Part shown: piece by piece, positions 1 through 9,268 of the stretch
How the letters are laid out: every line of letters begins with the position of its first letter
How positions within the stretch are numbered: position 1 is the stretch's first letter
Assembly (NCBI RefSeq): GCF_005938625.1
Contig: NZ_VCNJ01000049.1
Coordinates: forward strand, 1-64,000
DNA length: 64,000 nt
Direction: 5' to 3'
DNA from: Pseudomonas fluorescens
GTDB lineage: Bacteria; Pseudomonadota; Gammaproteobacteria; Pseudomonadales; Pseudomonadaceae
Program-made: the position numbers and the translations under genes
Notes under the pieces: model-generated
What the model saw: the letters and a program-made list of their open reading frames with translations, nothing else
Told to the model about the DNA's origin: nothing
Databases searched by the model: none

Positions 1-150
1 CTCCGGGAGAGGGCCAGGGTGAGGGGCTTTTGATTTGTTTCTGGATTTGAGTACGGCTCGGTATTTCATGTCGGTGTATTTCTCGCAATCACCTCGGTCA
101 GTTCCCTCTCCCTCCGGGAGAGGGCTAGGGTGAGGGGCTTTTGATCTGGG
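1..150. repeat. Dispersed ~95-bp repeat, one partial and one full copy
   Basis: A partial copy ends near position 31 and a full copy covers about 49-145. Both end in the same block: a GGGAGAGGGC palindrome arm, then (T/C)AGGGTGAGGGGCTTTT. The full copy starts with a GAG..CTCGGTAT..CATGTCGG segment. Related copies occur at 14136-14215 (inverted), 14250-14300 (partial) and twice in tandem at 34867-35082. No protein is encoded. The 3' half can fold as CCCTCTCCC/GGGAGAGGG. Confidence 0.7.
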
Positions 151-204
151 CTATGCAGCCGGTTGTTGTAAGATGCGGCATCTTCAACCTTGCGAGCAGC
201 GAAA

Positions 205-846
205 ATGGATTCTCACTCGATATTGACCTTCACTCTGGTCGCCGCAATTGCCATCTCCAGCCCGGGGCCGGCGACGTTGATGGCGATCAACAATAGTCTC
301 GCTCATGGGCAGCGCAGCACGATCTGGTCGTCGTTGGGCAACGCCAGTGGTTTGTTCTGTCTGTCGGCGGCGGCGATGTTGGGGTTGGGGGCGTTGTTGG
401 CCAGTTCGGAACTGCTGTTCAATGCGGTGAAGGTCATCGGTGCCGGGTATCTGTTCTACCTCGGCGTCAAGCAGCTGTTCAAAAAGGGCCCGATGCTCCC
501 GGAGGGTGTCGAGGGGGATGCGAGCAGGGGGCGGCCGACGCGGGGCAAGTTGTACAAGTCGGCGTTTCTGACGGCGGTGACCAACCCCAAGGCGACGATG
601 TTTTTTACTGCGCTGTTTCCGCAGTTCATTGATCAGGGCGCCGCGCTGTTGCCGCAGTTTCTGATTCTGACTTCGATTTTCATGGCGTTGTCGGTGTCTT
701 CACTGAGCGTTTATGCGGCGCTGGCGTCCCGGGCCAAGGGTGTGTTGACTCGTCCGGCCTTGTCCCGTTGGGTCAGTCGTGTGGTCGGTACGACCTTTAT
801 CGGTTTTGGTGCAGCGATTCTGACGATGCGTCGGCAGACGGCTTAA
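205..846 (+). CDS. LysE-family amino-acid/homoserine exporter
   Basis: A 213-residue polytopic inner-membrane protein of the LysE/RhtB family, which exports amino acids or related small metabolites by proton exchange. The family signature SPGP with its following hydrophilic turn lies at about residues 19-22, and five or six hydrophobic segments span the chain, as is usual for 200-220 aa members. I chose the ATG at 205 over an upstream TTG at 190 because the family begins directly before the first membrane helix; the ribosome-binding site is weak (GAGCAG). The gene runs convergently into the histidine kinase gene and their stop codons overlap. The substrate cannot be read from sequence. Confidence 0.88.
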   Translation: MDSHSILTFTLVAAIAISSPGPATLMAINNSLAHGQRSTIWSSLGNASGLFCLSAAAMLGLGALLASSELLFNAVKVIGAGYLFYLGVKQLFKKGPMLPEGVEGDASRGRPTRGKLYKSAFLTAVTNPKATMFFTALFPQFIDQGAALLPQFLILTSIFMALSVSSLSVYAALASRAKGVLTRPALSRWVSRVVGTTFIGFGAAILTMRRQTA

Positions 847-2036
847 ACCCATTTGAACCGGGCCGGGAATCTCGCCACAAAGCAGGTTCCCGACTCGACG
901 CTTGAGGTAACGCTCAACGTGCCGTTGTGCGCCATCGCTATCTGCGAGGCGATATAAAGCCCCAGTCCCAAACCCTCGCAACGTTGCCCGGCTTCGGCGC
1001 GGGAAAAGGGTTCGAATAGCAGGGGCATCAGCTGTGCTGAAATCGGCGTGCCCTGATTGGTCAGGGAAATCACGATCTCGTCGTTTTCCGCATAGGCTTT
1101 GAGGATGATCGGTGTGCTGTTCGAGCCGTGGGTAACCGCATTGCCCAGCAGATTGGAGAGCAATTGGCTGATCCGCAGCGCATCGCAATAGACGCCTGCC
1201 GGCACATCCAGTTTATGGATGACATTCGCCTGCGGATGGGACGCCTGAACCTCGGCAAGGGTCAGTTGCAGGGTGTGTTGCAAGTCATCCACCAGCTTGC
1301 GCTGCACCGGAATCCCGCCGCCCAGTCGTCCTCGGGCGAAGTCGAGGATGTTTTCGATCAACACGCCCATGCGCACGGAGCTGGTGCGAATCGCCGAAAT
1401 CAGATTGAGTGAGCGCTTTTCTTCGGTTTTGCTTTCCAGCAGGTCAGCGCTCATGCGAATGGCGCTCAGCGGCGTGCGCAAGTCATGACCCAGTACGGCG
1501 ATGAATTGCTCGCGCAGGCGCCCGAGTTCATTGGCGTTGTTCAGCTCGATTTGGGTCGCTTCCAGATGGCGTTGCGTGTCCAGGTTCATGGCGATCAATT
1601 GAGCGAACAAGGTCAGTGTTTTGATAATGGCCGGTTCATCGATATTAGCCGGGACCGAATCGATGGCGCACAGCGTGCCGAAGAAGTCGCCATTGGCTTT
1701 GACGATGGGAATGGAAATGTAGCTTTCCAGGCCATAGGTTTTCGGCGTGTGGTGAAGCGAAAAGACCGGGTGCGCACTGGCGTGGCCGAAGATTACCGGT
1801 TGTTGATGCTGGCGGATCTCGTGGCAGATGGTTGATTCAAGCACCAGTTCGCCACCGGGTTTGAGCCCGAAATCAATGGAGTCATCGACAGCACACGCCA
1901 CCCAGTTGCTTTCAGTGACTCGCGCAACCGCCGCGAAGCGCATGCCGGTGAGGTGTTTGACCATGCTCAGGATGACCGGCACCGCGTCAATGCTGCGGAT
2001 CGCGTCAATGTCAGGGGTAAAGGCCGGATTGGTCAT
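843..2036 (-). CDS. GAF-domain sensor histidine kinase
   Basis: A 397-residue soluble kinase. A GAF domain occupies roughly residues 15-155, then a HisKA dimerisation segment with the H-box HDLRTPL (phospho-acceptor His184), an N-box with Asn299 (LLGNAVTHG) and a glycine-rich G-box LGLGL at 356-360. No transmembrane helix or signal peptide is present, so it should sense a cytoplasmic signal through GAF. No response regulator or receiver domain is adjacent, making it an orphan kinase or a phytochrome-like bacterial sensor without a chromophore domain. The start has no clear Shine-Dalgarno; the alignment of the first GAF helix supports it. The ligand is unknown. Confidence 0.9.
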   Translation of the reverse strand: MTNPAFTPDIDAIRSIDAVPVILSMVKHLTGMRFAAVARVTESNWVACAVDDSIDFGLKPGGELVLESTICHEIRQHQQPVIFGHASAHPVFSLHHTPKTYGLESYISIPIVKANGDFFGTLCAIDSVPANIDEPAIIKTLTLFAQLIAMNLDTQRHLEATQIELNNANELGRLREQFIAVLGHDLRTPLSAIRMSADLLESKTEEKRSLNLISAIRTSSVRMGVLIENILDFARGRLGGGIPVQRKLVDDLQHTLQLTLAEVQASHPQANVIHKLDVPAGVYCDALRISQLLSNLLGNAVTHGSNSTPIILKAYAENDEIVISLTNQGTPISAQLMPLLFEPFSRAEAGQRCEGLGLGLYIASQIAMAHNGTLSVTSSVESGTCFVARFPARFKWV

Positions 2037-2117
2037 GGCGCGATGCTTCGTGAAGAGTTCGCTCAGAGACTAACGGTTATTGCTGCTCATGACTAATCAA
2101 GAGGCCAGAAAGTACAA

Positions 2118-2143
2118 GGGCGCCGTGGATTTCCCCGGCGCCC
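2118..2143 (-). terminator. Hairpin after the siderophore receptor gene
   Basis: An 8-bp GC-rich stem (GGGCGCCG / CGGCGCCC) with a 10-nt loop lies 33 bases past the receptor stop on the minus strand. It is followed in that direction by TTGTACTTT, a weak U-rich tail. It fits a rho-independent terminator for the receptor transcript. Confidence 0.55.
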
Positions 2144-2176
2144 ATGCTTTTTGCTGCTGATCAGAACGTCAGCGAC

Positions 2177-4356
2177 TTAGAACTTGTATTTGGCGGTCAG
2201 CATGTAGCTGCGTGGGTTGCCGTAGTTGTCGTTGGAACCCCAGGTCACATCGGAACCGATGGCGGAATAGTAGACGCGGTCGAAGATGTTGTTGGCGTTG
2301 ACCTGCAGATCCAGGTGTTTGCTGACTTCGTAGCCGGCCATCAGGTCGGTGACCGCATAGCCACCCTGTTCGAGGCGGTAGCTACCGTTATTGGCCAGGG
2401 CGACGTCGTTGTACATGCGGCTCTGCCAGTAGACGTTGCCGCCCACGCGCAGATTCTGCAGCGGGCCCTGGAAGCGGTACACCGTAGATACTTTGAACAG
2501 ATGCTCAGGCGTGTCGGTATCGAAACGCTGATTGTTGTTCGCCGGGTTCTCGTCCTTGATGTAGTGCGCGCGGGTGTAAGTGTAGCCGGCGCCGACCTGC
2601 CAGTTGTCGGTCAGTGCGCCTTGCAGTTCCATGTCCACGCCTTGGCTGCGTACCTTGCCCGATGACCCGTAGCAGGTCAGCACCGGGCAGCCGAACTGAG
2701 TGTCGGCCTGGGTGGCGCGACCGGTCTGGTCCATCTGGAACACCGCCAGACTGGCGTTGAGGGCGCCGTTGAAGTACTCGCCCTTGATGCCGACTTCGTA
2801 GTTTTCACCGACGATCGGCTCGAGCACTTTGCCGCCGAGGTCCTTCTGGGTTTGCGGGGTGAAGATGTCGGTGTAGCTGGCGTACACCGAGTGATGGTCG
2901 TCCAGCTTGTAGATCAGGCCGGCATAGCGGGTGAGATTACGGGTGACCTTGTAGTCGCCATCGCCGGAGCGATCATCGTTGTCATACCAGTCGAGACGGC
3001 CACCGAGGATAAGCGTCAGCGGATCGGCCAGGCTCAGGCGGGTGTCAGGTAAACGGCATCCTGAGTGGTGACGGTGCGGGTTTTGCCGTCACGCACGAAG
3101 TCAGGCTTGGGTGCGCCAATCGGCCAGGCCGTGGTGTACGGATCGTATTCCTTGGTGGTCGCGTCATATACGCGGTTGCTGGCGCCGACGACCAGTTCGT
3201 GGCTGCGGCCGAACGCTTCGAACGGGCCGCTGGCAAACACGTCGAGCGAGTGTTGCTTGTCGGTGTGATGGGATTGATAAGCGGTGGTTTCCAGCGGGCC
3301 CGCGTAACGCGACAGGTAAGTCCCGGAGAACTCGCCGTCGAGGGTCGAGGACGAGCCGGCGACGTGCAGTTTCCAGTCGTTGTCGAAGCGATGCTCCACT
3401 TCACCGAACACGGTGTCGATTTGCAGCTTGCGGTTTTCCCAGTCGGTGCCCGGGTAGGTGGAGCGGGGCAGATCGAGGTGGTGGCCGTTGGTGCCGATTG
3501 GCAGGCCGCCCCAGAAATAGTTGGTTTGTTCATTCTGCCGCGAGAAGCCCAGGGTCGCCGTGGTGCTGTCGCTCAGGTCGGCTTCACCGATGGCGTAAAA
3601 CAAGCCGTGGTCGTTTTCTTCCTTGTCGCGGAAACTGTCGGCGCCCTGATAGGAGCTGACCACGCGGCCACGCAAGGTGCCGCTTTCGTTCAGCGGGCTG
3701 GAGGCGTCGATTTCACCACGGTAGTCATCCCAACTGCCGGCGCCGCCGGTGAGGGTGACGCGCTGGTCGGCAGTCGGGCGTTTGCGCACCAGGTTGATCG
3801 CCGCCGAAGGATTGCCGGCACCGGTGACCAGGCCGGTCGCACCACGGACGATTTCAACGCGGTCGAACATCGCCAGGTTCGGTTGCACCGCCATCGAGAA
3901 GGGCGAGTACGAACTCGGCAAGCCGTCGTACATGATGGTGTCGATGTCGAAACCGCGCGAACTGTACGTCTGCCGACCCGGACCGCTGGCCTGACTGAGG
4001 AACAGTCCCGGCGTGCCTTTCACCACGTCGTTGATGCTGGTCATGTTCTGGTCGTCCATCCGTTGACGGGTAATCACCGTCACCGCCTGAGGCGTTTCAC
4101 GCATGGTCAGCGACAGTTTGGTCGCTGTGCTCATCGGGCCGGTGGTGTAGGACTGGGTGTCTTCGGTGGTGCTGCTCATCTGGGTGGCGCCGATTTCGGT
4201 TGCGTCCAGCTCCAGCGTGCCGGTCGCCGCGGTTTTTTCAGGCGTGGCGGGCGTTGTTTCATCGGCCAGTGCGGGTGCGACGCTGGCCATGCAAATGGCG
4301 AGTGCCAACAGGTTGGGCGAGAGGTTTGCGCGGCGGTGTAGGGTGTGAAACGACAT
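2177..4356 (-). pseudogene. TonB-dependent siderophore receptor, frameshifted
   Basis: An outer-membrane receptor of the ferric-siderophore family. The signal peptide (about residues 1-30) and plug domain (about 70-185: TPQAVTVITRQRM-like start, then a GFDID..YDG segment) are followed by a 22-strand-type barrel ending in the terminal aromatic YKF. There is no STN signalling domain, so it should not control an ECF sigma factor directly. The first frame runs from 4356 to a premature stop at 3034; the rest continues in another frame from about 3050 to 2177. Reading across the break, DAVYLT is followed directly by RLSLADPLTLILGGR if one base is restored near 3046-3052. With one added base the length is exactly 727 codons plus stop, usual for the family. 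Start: ATG 4356 with GGGGAAG eight bases upstream, in preference to a TTG just before it. It is a pseudogene or an assembly error. Confidence 0.85.
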
Positions 4357-4407
4357 CAATCTGCTTCCCCAAATGATACGAAAACGAATCCAGTGCGAGT
4401 GCGTGTA

Positions 4408-4424
4408 GGAATTATTCGCATTAG
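4408..4424 (-). promoter_or_regulatory. Candidate Fur box
   Basis: On the minus strand the sequence CTAATGCGAATAATTCC lies about 55 bases upstream of the receptor start. It resembles the pseudomonad Fur operator (AAT-rich hexamers around a GATAAT-type core, often TAATGCGAATAATT). Position and the kind of gene controlled both fit iron repression; the match is by eye only. Confidence 0.45.
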
Positions 4425-4571
4425 TGTGTCAGATCATTCCGGGTGAAGAAAGCCGTACGGCTCAGTTAGTTAACGATTTTTTCACAATTGACTAGGCGCT
4501 CTGCGTCGGGGGTTGGCGCAGGGTCCTGGTTTTTTTTGGGGGCGAGCGAGGGGCCATTCGAGGCGCAGCGG

Positions 4572-4597
4572 GCCGATCACAGAAGCGTGTGATCGGC
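4572..4597. repeat. Perfect 10-bp hairpin after yghU
   Basis: GCCGATCACA and TGTGATCGGC flank a 6-nt loop, 27 bases past the yghU stop. No T-run follows on either strand, so it may protect the transcript end or serve as a weak terminator between yghU and the receptor promoter. Confidence 0.45.
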
Positions 4598-4623
4598 TCG
4601 CTGACGAGGGTGATTCAGGGGCT

Positions 4624-5463
4624 TCAGTTCAGATCTTCGGCCTGGTGCCGCTCGGGCACTTGAGTCGCTTCATCGCCCCATGTGCGATTGACGCGCTGCC
4701 CACGAATGACCGCCGGCCGCTTGGAAATGTCCTCTGCCCAGCGCTGCACATGGGTGTATTCGTGCGCCGCAAGAAACTCGGCCGCCGAATAAACATTGTT
4801 GCGCACCAGTTGCCCGTACCACGGCCAGACCGCGATGTCGGCAATGGTGTAGCTGTCGCCGGCCAGGTAGACGCTTTCGGCCAGGCGCCGATCCAGCACG
4901 TCCAGTTGGCGCTTGGCTTCCATGGTGAAGCGGTTGATCGGATACTCCATCTTCTCCGGCGCATAGGCATAGAAATGCCCGAAACCGCCACCCAGATAGG
5001 GCGCGGCGCCCATTTGCCAGAACAACCAGTTCAGCGTTTCAGTACGGCCAGCGGGGTCTTTCGGCAGAAATGCACCGAACTTTTCGGCTAGATACAGCAG
5101 GATCGAACCGGACTCGAACACACGAATCGGCGGTTCAACGCTACGGTCCAGCAGCGCCGGGATTTTTGAATTCGGATTAATCTCGACAAATCCGCTGGAG
5201 AACTGATCGCCCTCGCCAATGCGGATCAGCCAGGCATCGTACTCGGCAGCGCGGTGCCCCAGCGCCAGCAGCTCTTCCAGCAGAATCGTCACTTTGACGC
5301 CGTTGGGCGTGGCCAGCGAGTACAGCTGCAATGGATGCTTGCCGACTGGCAGAGTCTTGTCATGGGTGGGGCCGGCAATCGGCCGATTGATACTGGCGAA
5401 CTGGCCACCGGACGGGGCTTCGTTTTTCCAGACCTGGGGCGGAACGTACGGCGCTTTGCTCAT
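4624..5463 (-). CDS. yghU: Glutathione-dependent disulfide-bond oxidoreductase YghU
   Basis: A 279-residue cytosolic protein of the Nu-class glutathione-transferase family (E. coli YghU, 288 aa), which reduces disulfides using two glutathiones. Typical features are the long N-terminal extension (about 1-45), the thioredoxin-like domain with ATPNGVKVTILLEEL (about 51-65) where the family uses Thr/Asn instead of Ser or Cys, the glutathione-binding ESGSILLYLAEKFG stretch, and an all-helical C-terminal domain starting near residue 140. It appears monocistronic and is followed by a hairpin. Start ATG 5463. Confidence 0.92.
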   Translation of the reverse strand: MSKAPYVPPQVWKNEAPSGGQFASINRPIAGPTHDKTLPVGKHPLQLYSLATPNGVKVTILLEELLALGHRAAEYDAWLIRIGEGDQFSSGFVEINPNSKIPALLDRSVEPPIRVFESGSILLYLAEKFGAFLPKDPAGRTETLNWLFWQMGAAPYLGGGFGHFYAYAPEKMEYPINRFTMEAKRQLDVLDRRLAESVYLAGDSYTIADIAVWPWYGQLVRNNVYSAAEFLAAHEYTHVQRWAEDISKRPAVIRGQRVNRTWGDEATQVPERHQAEDLN

Positions 5464-5573
5464 CTAAGGGGCCTCATCTTGGCAAGTGGAAAAAATAACT
5501 CGCTGATCATAGACAGCACACCACAGAACCCGCTGTGTATTCCAGAGGGCGATGGGCCAATTGCCCGCTGCAT

Positions 5574-6194
5574 TCAAGGCTGGCCAATCCCCGGAATCAG
5601 CAGACACGCTGCAAGGCCAATCAGGGCGGTGCCAATGACCCGGTCAATGGCTCGCTGTTTTGCCAGCATGCGCCGGCGCAATCCCTCAGTAGAAAAGAAC
5701 AGCGCGACCAGACTGAACCACACCCAGTGGGCCAGTGACATAAACAATCCGTAGGCGAAGTTAATGGTGAGCGAGCTATCGGCCTGAACAAACTGACTGT
5801 ACGCCGCGACGACAAACAGCATGGTTTTCGGATTGAGCGCGTTGGTCAGAAAACCGCTGCGAAACACTGCCCAGGATGAGGGCGCCGAGCCGCCAGCCTC
5901 TGCAAAAGTCAACATCGAAGTATTGGTGATCGACTTGATGCCCAGATAAACCAGGTATCCGCCGCCCAGCAGTTTCATCGCCATAAACAGCAAGGGCGAC
6001 TGCGTGATGATCACGGCCACGCCAAACACCGTGTAGAACACATGAACCTGTACGCCACAGGCGATGCCCAGCGCCGCCATCAAGCCACTGCGCCGCCCGA
6101 ACGCGTAGCTGTTGCGGGTGACCATGGCAAAGTCCGGGCCGGGGCTGATCACCGCCAGCATCGTAATGGCGATCATCAGAAACAACTCATTCAT
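5574..6194 (-). CDS. LysE-family translocator
   Basis: A 206-residue membrane exporter of the LysE/RhtB family with the SPGPD signature at about residues 18-22 and six hydrophobic segments. The start is ATG 6194: GGAG sits seven bases upstream, and the 26 extra residues possible upstream are hydrophilic and unlike the family. It stands divergent to a LysR gene 167 bases away, an arrangement typical of exporters induced by their substrate through that regulator. The exported metabolite is not known. Confidence 0.9.
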   Translation of the reverse strand: MNELFLMIAITMLAVISPGPDFAMVTRNSYAFGRRSGLMAALGIACGVQVHVFYTVFGVAVIITQSPLLFMAMKLLGGGYLVYLGIKSITNTSMLTFAEAGGSAPSSWAVFRSGFLTNALNPKTMLFVVAAYSQFVQADSSLTINFAYGLFMSLAHWVWFSLVALFFSTEGLRRRMLAKQRAIDRVIGTALIGLAACLLIPGIGQP

Positions 6195-6360
6195 CAACGT
6201 TCTCCAACCTGTATTTGCGCTACGTAAGTTCACAGATGTCGAACTGCTTGAAACGCCAGGAGCAGCGTACAAGGCAGTGCTTGGCGTACATGATGATCAA
6301 TTGTCGTCAGCAGAAAAAACGATTTATAGTCGTCGAAATCTGTGAGTAATCGTCGTCTAT

Positions 6361-7257
6361 ATGAACCTGCCTCCATTAGCTGCCTTTCGTTTTTTCAACA
6401 CCGCCGCGCAGACCCAGAGCTTTGTCAAAGCCGCGCAACAGCTGCACGTCACCCACGGCGCGGTGAGCCGTCAGGTGCGCTTGCTGGAGGAGGCGATCGG
6501 GGTCGAGTTGTTTGAGCGGCGCAACCGGGCAATCTTTCTCAATCAGGCCGGCCGTCTGTTGTTCGAGGTTACACGGCCGATGTTCGAGCAACTGGAAGGG
6601 GCGGTTTATCGCCTGCAGCAAGAGCGCCACAACGATGTACTGGTGGTGTCCTGCGAGCCGACCATCGCCATGAAATGGCTGATTCCGCGACTGCCGGATT
6701 TTCACAGCGCCCATCCGCACATTCAGGTGCAACTACTGACCGCCGGAGGGCCGATCGATTTCGCCCGCTCAGGCGCCGATCTGGCGATCCGCCGGGATGA
6801 TTTTCTCTGGGACGAAACGGTTCATGCCGTGACGATTTGCCAGGAGTGGATCGGCCCGGTTTCTCTGCCCTCGAAAAGTCCTGAATCCACTGAACTGCAC
6901 GGCGCATGCTTACTGCGCAGCAAGACGCGTCCGCTGGCATGGGACAACTGGCTGCGCTGTGTCGGCAGGGGCGCAGCGGATGTCAGTCGCGTCGATTACG
7001 AACATTTTTATCTATGCATTCAGGCGGCGCTGGCCGGGTTGGGCATCGCTATGGCGTCCTTTCTGATGGTGCAGAACGAGCTCGAATCCGGGCAGTTGAT
7101 CGCGCCGTTTGGTTTTATCCAGGACGGTTCGACTTATTGCCTGCTATCACCACGGCCGTTTGAGAACTGCGCCAATAGCACAGCCTTCAGGACTTGGCTG
7201 AGCGAAGCGATGAGTGCTTGCTCGCGTCAGCTCGACGGTGATTTGCTGTGCGATTGA
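6361..7257 (+). CDS. LysR-family regulator, GcvA-like
   Basis: A 298-residue transcription factor with an N-terminal winged helix (about 1-65, with PPLAAFRFFNTAAQTQSF and THGAVSRQVRLLE) characteristic of the GcvA subgroup, and a periplasmic-binding-protein-like effector domain from about 90. Divergent from the LysE exporter, which is its likely target; the shared 167-base gap should carry its operators. The ATG at 6361 lacks a strong ribosome-binding site. Confidence 0.9.
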   Translation: MNLPPLAAFRFFNTAAQTQSFVKAAQQLHVTHGAVSRQVRLLEEAIGVELFERRNRAIFLNQAGRLLFEVTRPMFEQLEGAVYRLQQERHNDVLVVSCEPTIAMKWLIPRLPDFHSAHPHIQVQLLTAGGPIDFARSGADLAIRRDDFLWDETVHAVTICQEWIGPVSLPSKSPESTELHGACLLRSKTRPLAWDNWLRCVGRGAADVSRVDYEHFYLCIQAALAGLGIAMASFLMVQNELESGQLIAPFGFIQDGSTYCLLSPRPFENCANSTAFRTWLSEAMSACSRQLDGDLLCD

Positions 7258-7270
7258 GCGGCCGCGTCAT

Positions 7271-7654
7271 TCATTTCGTGCGCCTATAACGTACCCATTC
7301 GCTGGCTTTTCTGAAGCCATGAATACCCAGGATCGAGACGGCGATGACCGCGATCATCGGCCCGATCAGGCCCAGCCCTGTGGTCATCTGGGCGTAGGCA
7401 GCGAGGGACAGGGCAAGCACCGCATAGCCGGCGAGGTACTTCCTGTAGGCGATCAAGAGCATCGGCACCATCAGGACGACGAACAGATGAGTGGCAATGG
7501 TGATCAGGATTTGTGCGACCAATTGAACAGGCACGCTGCCCATGGATGCCTCAGCCATGGTTATTTCGGCGTCGTACAGAAACATCTGCAGTGAAATGAC
7601 GGTTATTGCGGCCAGTACCAGCGCAGGCAACGGCGCAATTTTTGAGCGTTTCAT
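7271..7654 (-). CDS. Small integral membrane protein, unknown function
   Basis: A 127-residue very hydrophobic protein with four likely membrane helices (about residues 10-27, 45-65, 68-87 and 92-110) and a basic C-terminus (RKASEWVRYRRTK). I do not recognise the family. It is the last gene of a same-strand group (LysR, hydrolase, GFA protein, this gene), 47 bases after the GFA gene, with no visible terminator between them, so co-transcription is plausible. Confidence 0.7.
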   Translation of the reverse strand: MKRSKIAPLPALVLAAITVISLQMFLYDAEITMAEASMGSVPVQLVAQILITIATHLFVVLMVPMLLIAYRKYLAGYAVLALSLAAYAQMTTGLGLIGPMIAVIAVSILGIHGFRKASEWVRYRRTK

Positions 7655-7701
7655 CTGATCTCCAAAGGGTGAAACAACGTCTGATGAATGAATCTTTCAG
7701 G

Positions 7702-8112
7702 TCAGCGCTGCGGCCATTGATCCTTGATTTCAAACCACGGCGCCTTCGACGTGACTTCCACATGCTGCTGTTTTTCGGTGGTGAACGTCGTGTCGAGCGT
7801 GCCCAGTGCGACCGAGATCCAGCCGTTGAATTCCCCTTGATTGCTTGCCCAGAACAGCGACGAGCCGCAGTGCGTGCAGAACTGGCGTTGTACCGATTCA
7901 GACGATTGATACGACTTCAGCTGGTCAGCACCTTCCAGCAATTCCAGGTTCTGGCGCTGCACGCTGCCATAGCTGGCAAACGCCGCGCCGTGGCTTTTGC
8001 GGCACTGGCTGCAATGGCAATGCGAAAGCGCCTTGGGCCGTGAACGGATCTGGTACTTCACCGCTCCGCACAGGCAACTGCCCCGGAAGGTCTGAGGGGA
8101 GGGCGTGAGCAT
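7702..8112 (-). CDS. GFA-family zinc protein (CENP-V/GFA domain)
   Basis: A 136-residue member of the glutathione-dependent formaldehyde-activating (Gfa) fold. The full cysteine set of the family is visible: CxC at 13/15, CHCxxC at 32/34/37 and CxxCG at 79/82, together binding structural and catalytic zinc. Many members have no proven formaldehyde activity, so only the fold is claimed. The start lies two bases after the stop of the upstream hydrolase gene, with AAGGAT inside that gene as ribosome-binding site, indicating an operon. Confidence 0.88.
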   Translation of the reverse strand: MLTPSPQTFRGSCLCGAVKYQIRSRPKALSHCHCSQCRKSHGAAFASYGSVQRQNLELLEGADQLKSYQSSESVQRQFCTHCGSSLFWASNQGEFNGWISVALGTLDTTFTTEKQQHVEVTSKAPWFEIKDQWPQR

Positions 8113-8114
8113 TG

Positions 8115-9191
8115 TTATTGCGGATCCTTGTAGGTGATGGCTTGTTTCAAGGGGGCCGGTGACTGCGCCAGAAACCCGGTGATCAGGGAAATCACCTGCT
8201 GCTGAATCACTGCACGTGGACGACCGCCGTCGCCATCGGTGCAGATGATGCTGTCGCCCGGTACGTCTTTGTCGAGCATGGCCACGGCGCCAGGTTTGCA
8301 GATCGCCATGAAACTGAAGTGACTGGCATCGCTGATCTCGACATAACGCGATGAGTTTTTTGGCAGGCGTCTGGCGAGGTCGACGGACTCCAGTTGAGCA
8401 GGCAGCTCTTTCGACGGTACACCGGCAGCGATCACCAGGATCGGCACCGGGTAGGCCGCGAGGCTTGCATCGGTCATCCCGCGCGACAGCCCCAGGTCCA
8501 GAGACACCACGGCAGTGACGCGTTTGTCACGCCAGTCGGCGGCCAATTGAGCTTTCGCTTGCGCGGTGCTTGCAGTGTTCATTTGTTGGTAGGCGGTGCA
8601 ACTGGCCAGTTGCGTGTGGACCTTGCAGTCTTTGGCAAAACGTTCGGGGTCGAAGCGCGCGCCGCCGGTTTCGAGCACTGTCCAGCCGCCGAGAGAATGG
8701 CCCACAACAGCAATTCGATCCTTCGCCACCGCGCCGAATTTTTCCGGCTGAGCCGTCACGGCATCGATGGCGCGACTCAGGTCGACGGGGCGTTGCCACA
8801 GCTGCGCCGCTGCCTGCGCGCTACGATCACGGCTGGTGGTGCCGGGGTGGTTGACTGCCGCGACGATATAACCCTGATGGGCCAGTGCACTGGCCAGCCA
8901 CGTCTGGTTGATCCAGCTACCGCCATTGCCGTGGGAAATTACCACCAAAGGATGCGCGCCGCTGGCGGCCGGGGCGTCGAGCACGGCAGGGGCACCGACG
9001 AAGACCGGGTTGTCGCCGAACAATTGTGGCGTCGCAGCGGTAGTCGAGCTTGGGTACCAGACGACCATTTCCAGCGCGCGTTCGTTGCGCGGATCGGCCA
9101 GCGTGGCGTATTGGAAACCGACGGGCCGAGTATCAGCGAATACGGGGCTGCTCAGGCAGAGCAGTATCAGGACACCGAGAGACTTTTTCAT
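8115..9191 (-). CDS. Secreted alpha/beta hydrolase, dienelactone-hydrolase/PAF-acetylhydrolase type
   Basis: A 358-residue exported hydrolase. Residues 1-19 form a Sec signal peptide ending in VFAD. The oxyanion region VVISHGNGGS lies near 84-92, the nucleophile elbow GHSLGGW contains Ser166, and a late DASHFSF gives the catalytic His. This layout matches predicted dienelactone hydrolases and PAF-acetylhydrolase-like esterases of Proteobacteria. It is tightly coupled to the GFA gene downstream and lies 77 bases after a LysR gene on the same strand. The substrate is unknown. Confidence 0.85.
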   Translation of the reverse strand: MKKSLGVLILLCLSSPVFADTRPVGFQYATLADPRNERALEMVVWYPSSTTAATPQLFGDNPVFVGAPAVLDAPAASGAHPLVVISHGNGGSWINQTWLASALAHQGYIVAAVNHPGTTSRDRSAQAAAQLWQRPVDLSRAIDAVTAQPEKFGAVAKDRIAVVGHSLGGWTVLETGGARFDPERFAKDCKVHTQLASCTAYQQMNTASTAQAKAQLAADWRDKRVTAVVSLDLGLSRGMTDASLAAYPVPILVIAAGVPSKELPAQLESVDLARRLPKNSSRYVEISDASHFSFMAICKPGAVAMLDKDVPGDSIICTDGDGGRPRAVIQQQVISLITGFLAQSPAPLKQAITYKDPQ

Positions 9192-9268
9192 TGTTGTTAT
9201 CTTCCGTGATGGGCCGAATGGGCGAGGCGAACTTTGCCCGATTTCGCGCGCTTCAGCGAGCCTCAGTC

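Noticed and set aside
700-1188. Long minus-strand open frame at the LysE/kinase junction
   Set aside because: Out of frame with the strong histidine kinase gene; an artefact of high GC.
3199-4341. 380-codon plus-strand frame opposite the receptor gene
   Set aside because: Antisense shadow of the TonB receptor; no conserved domain.
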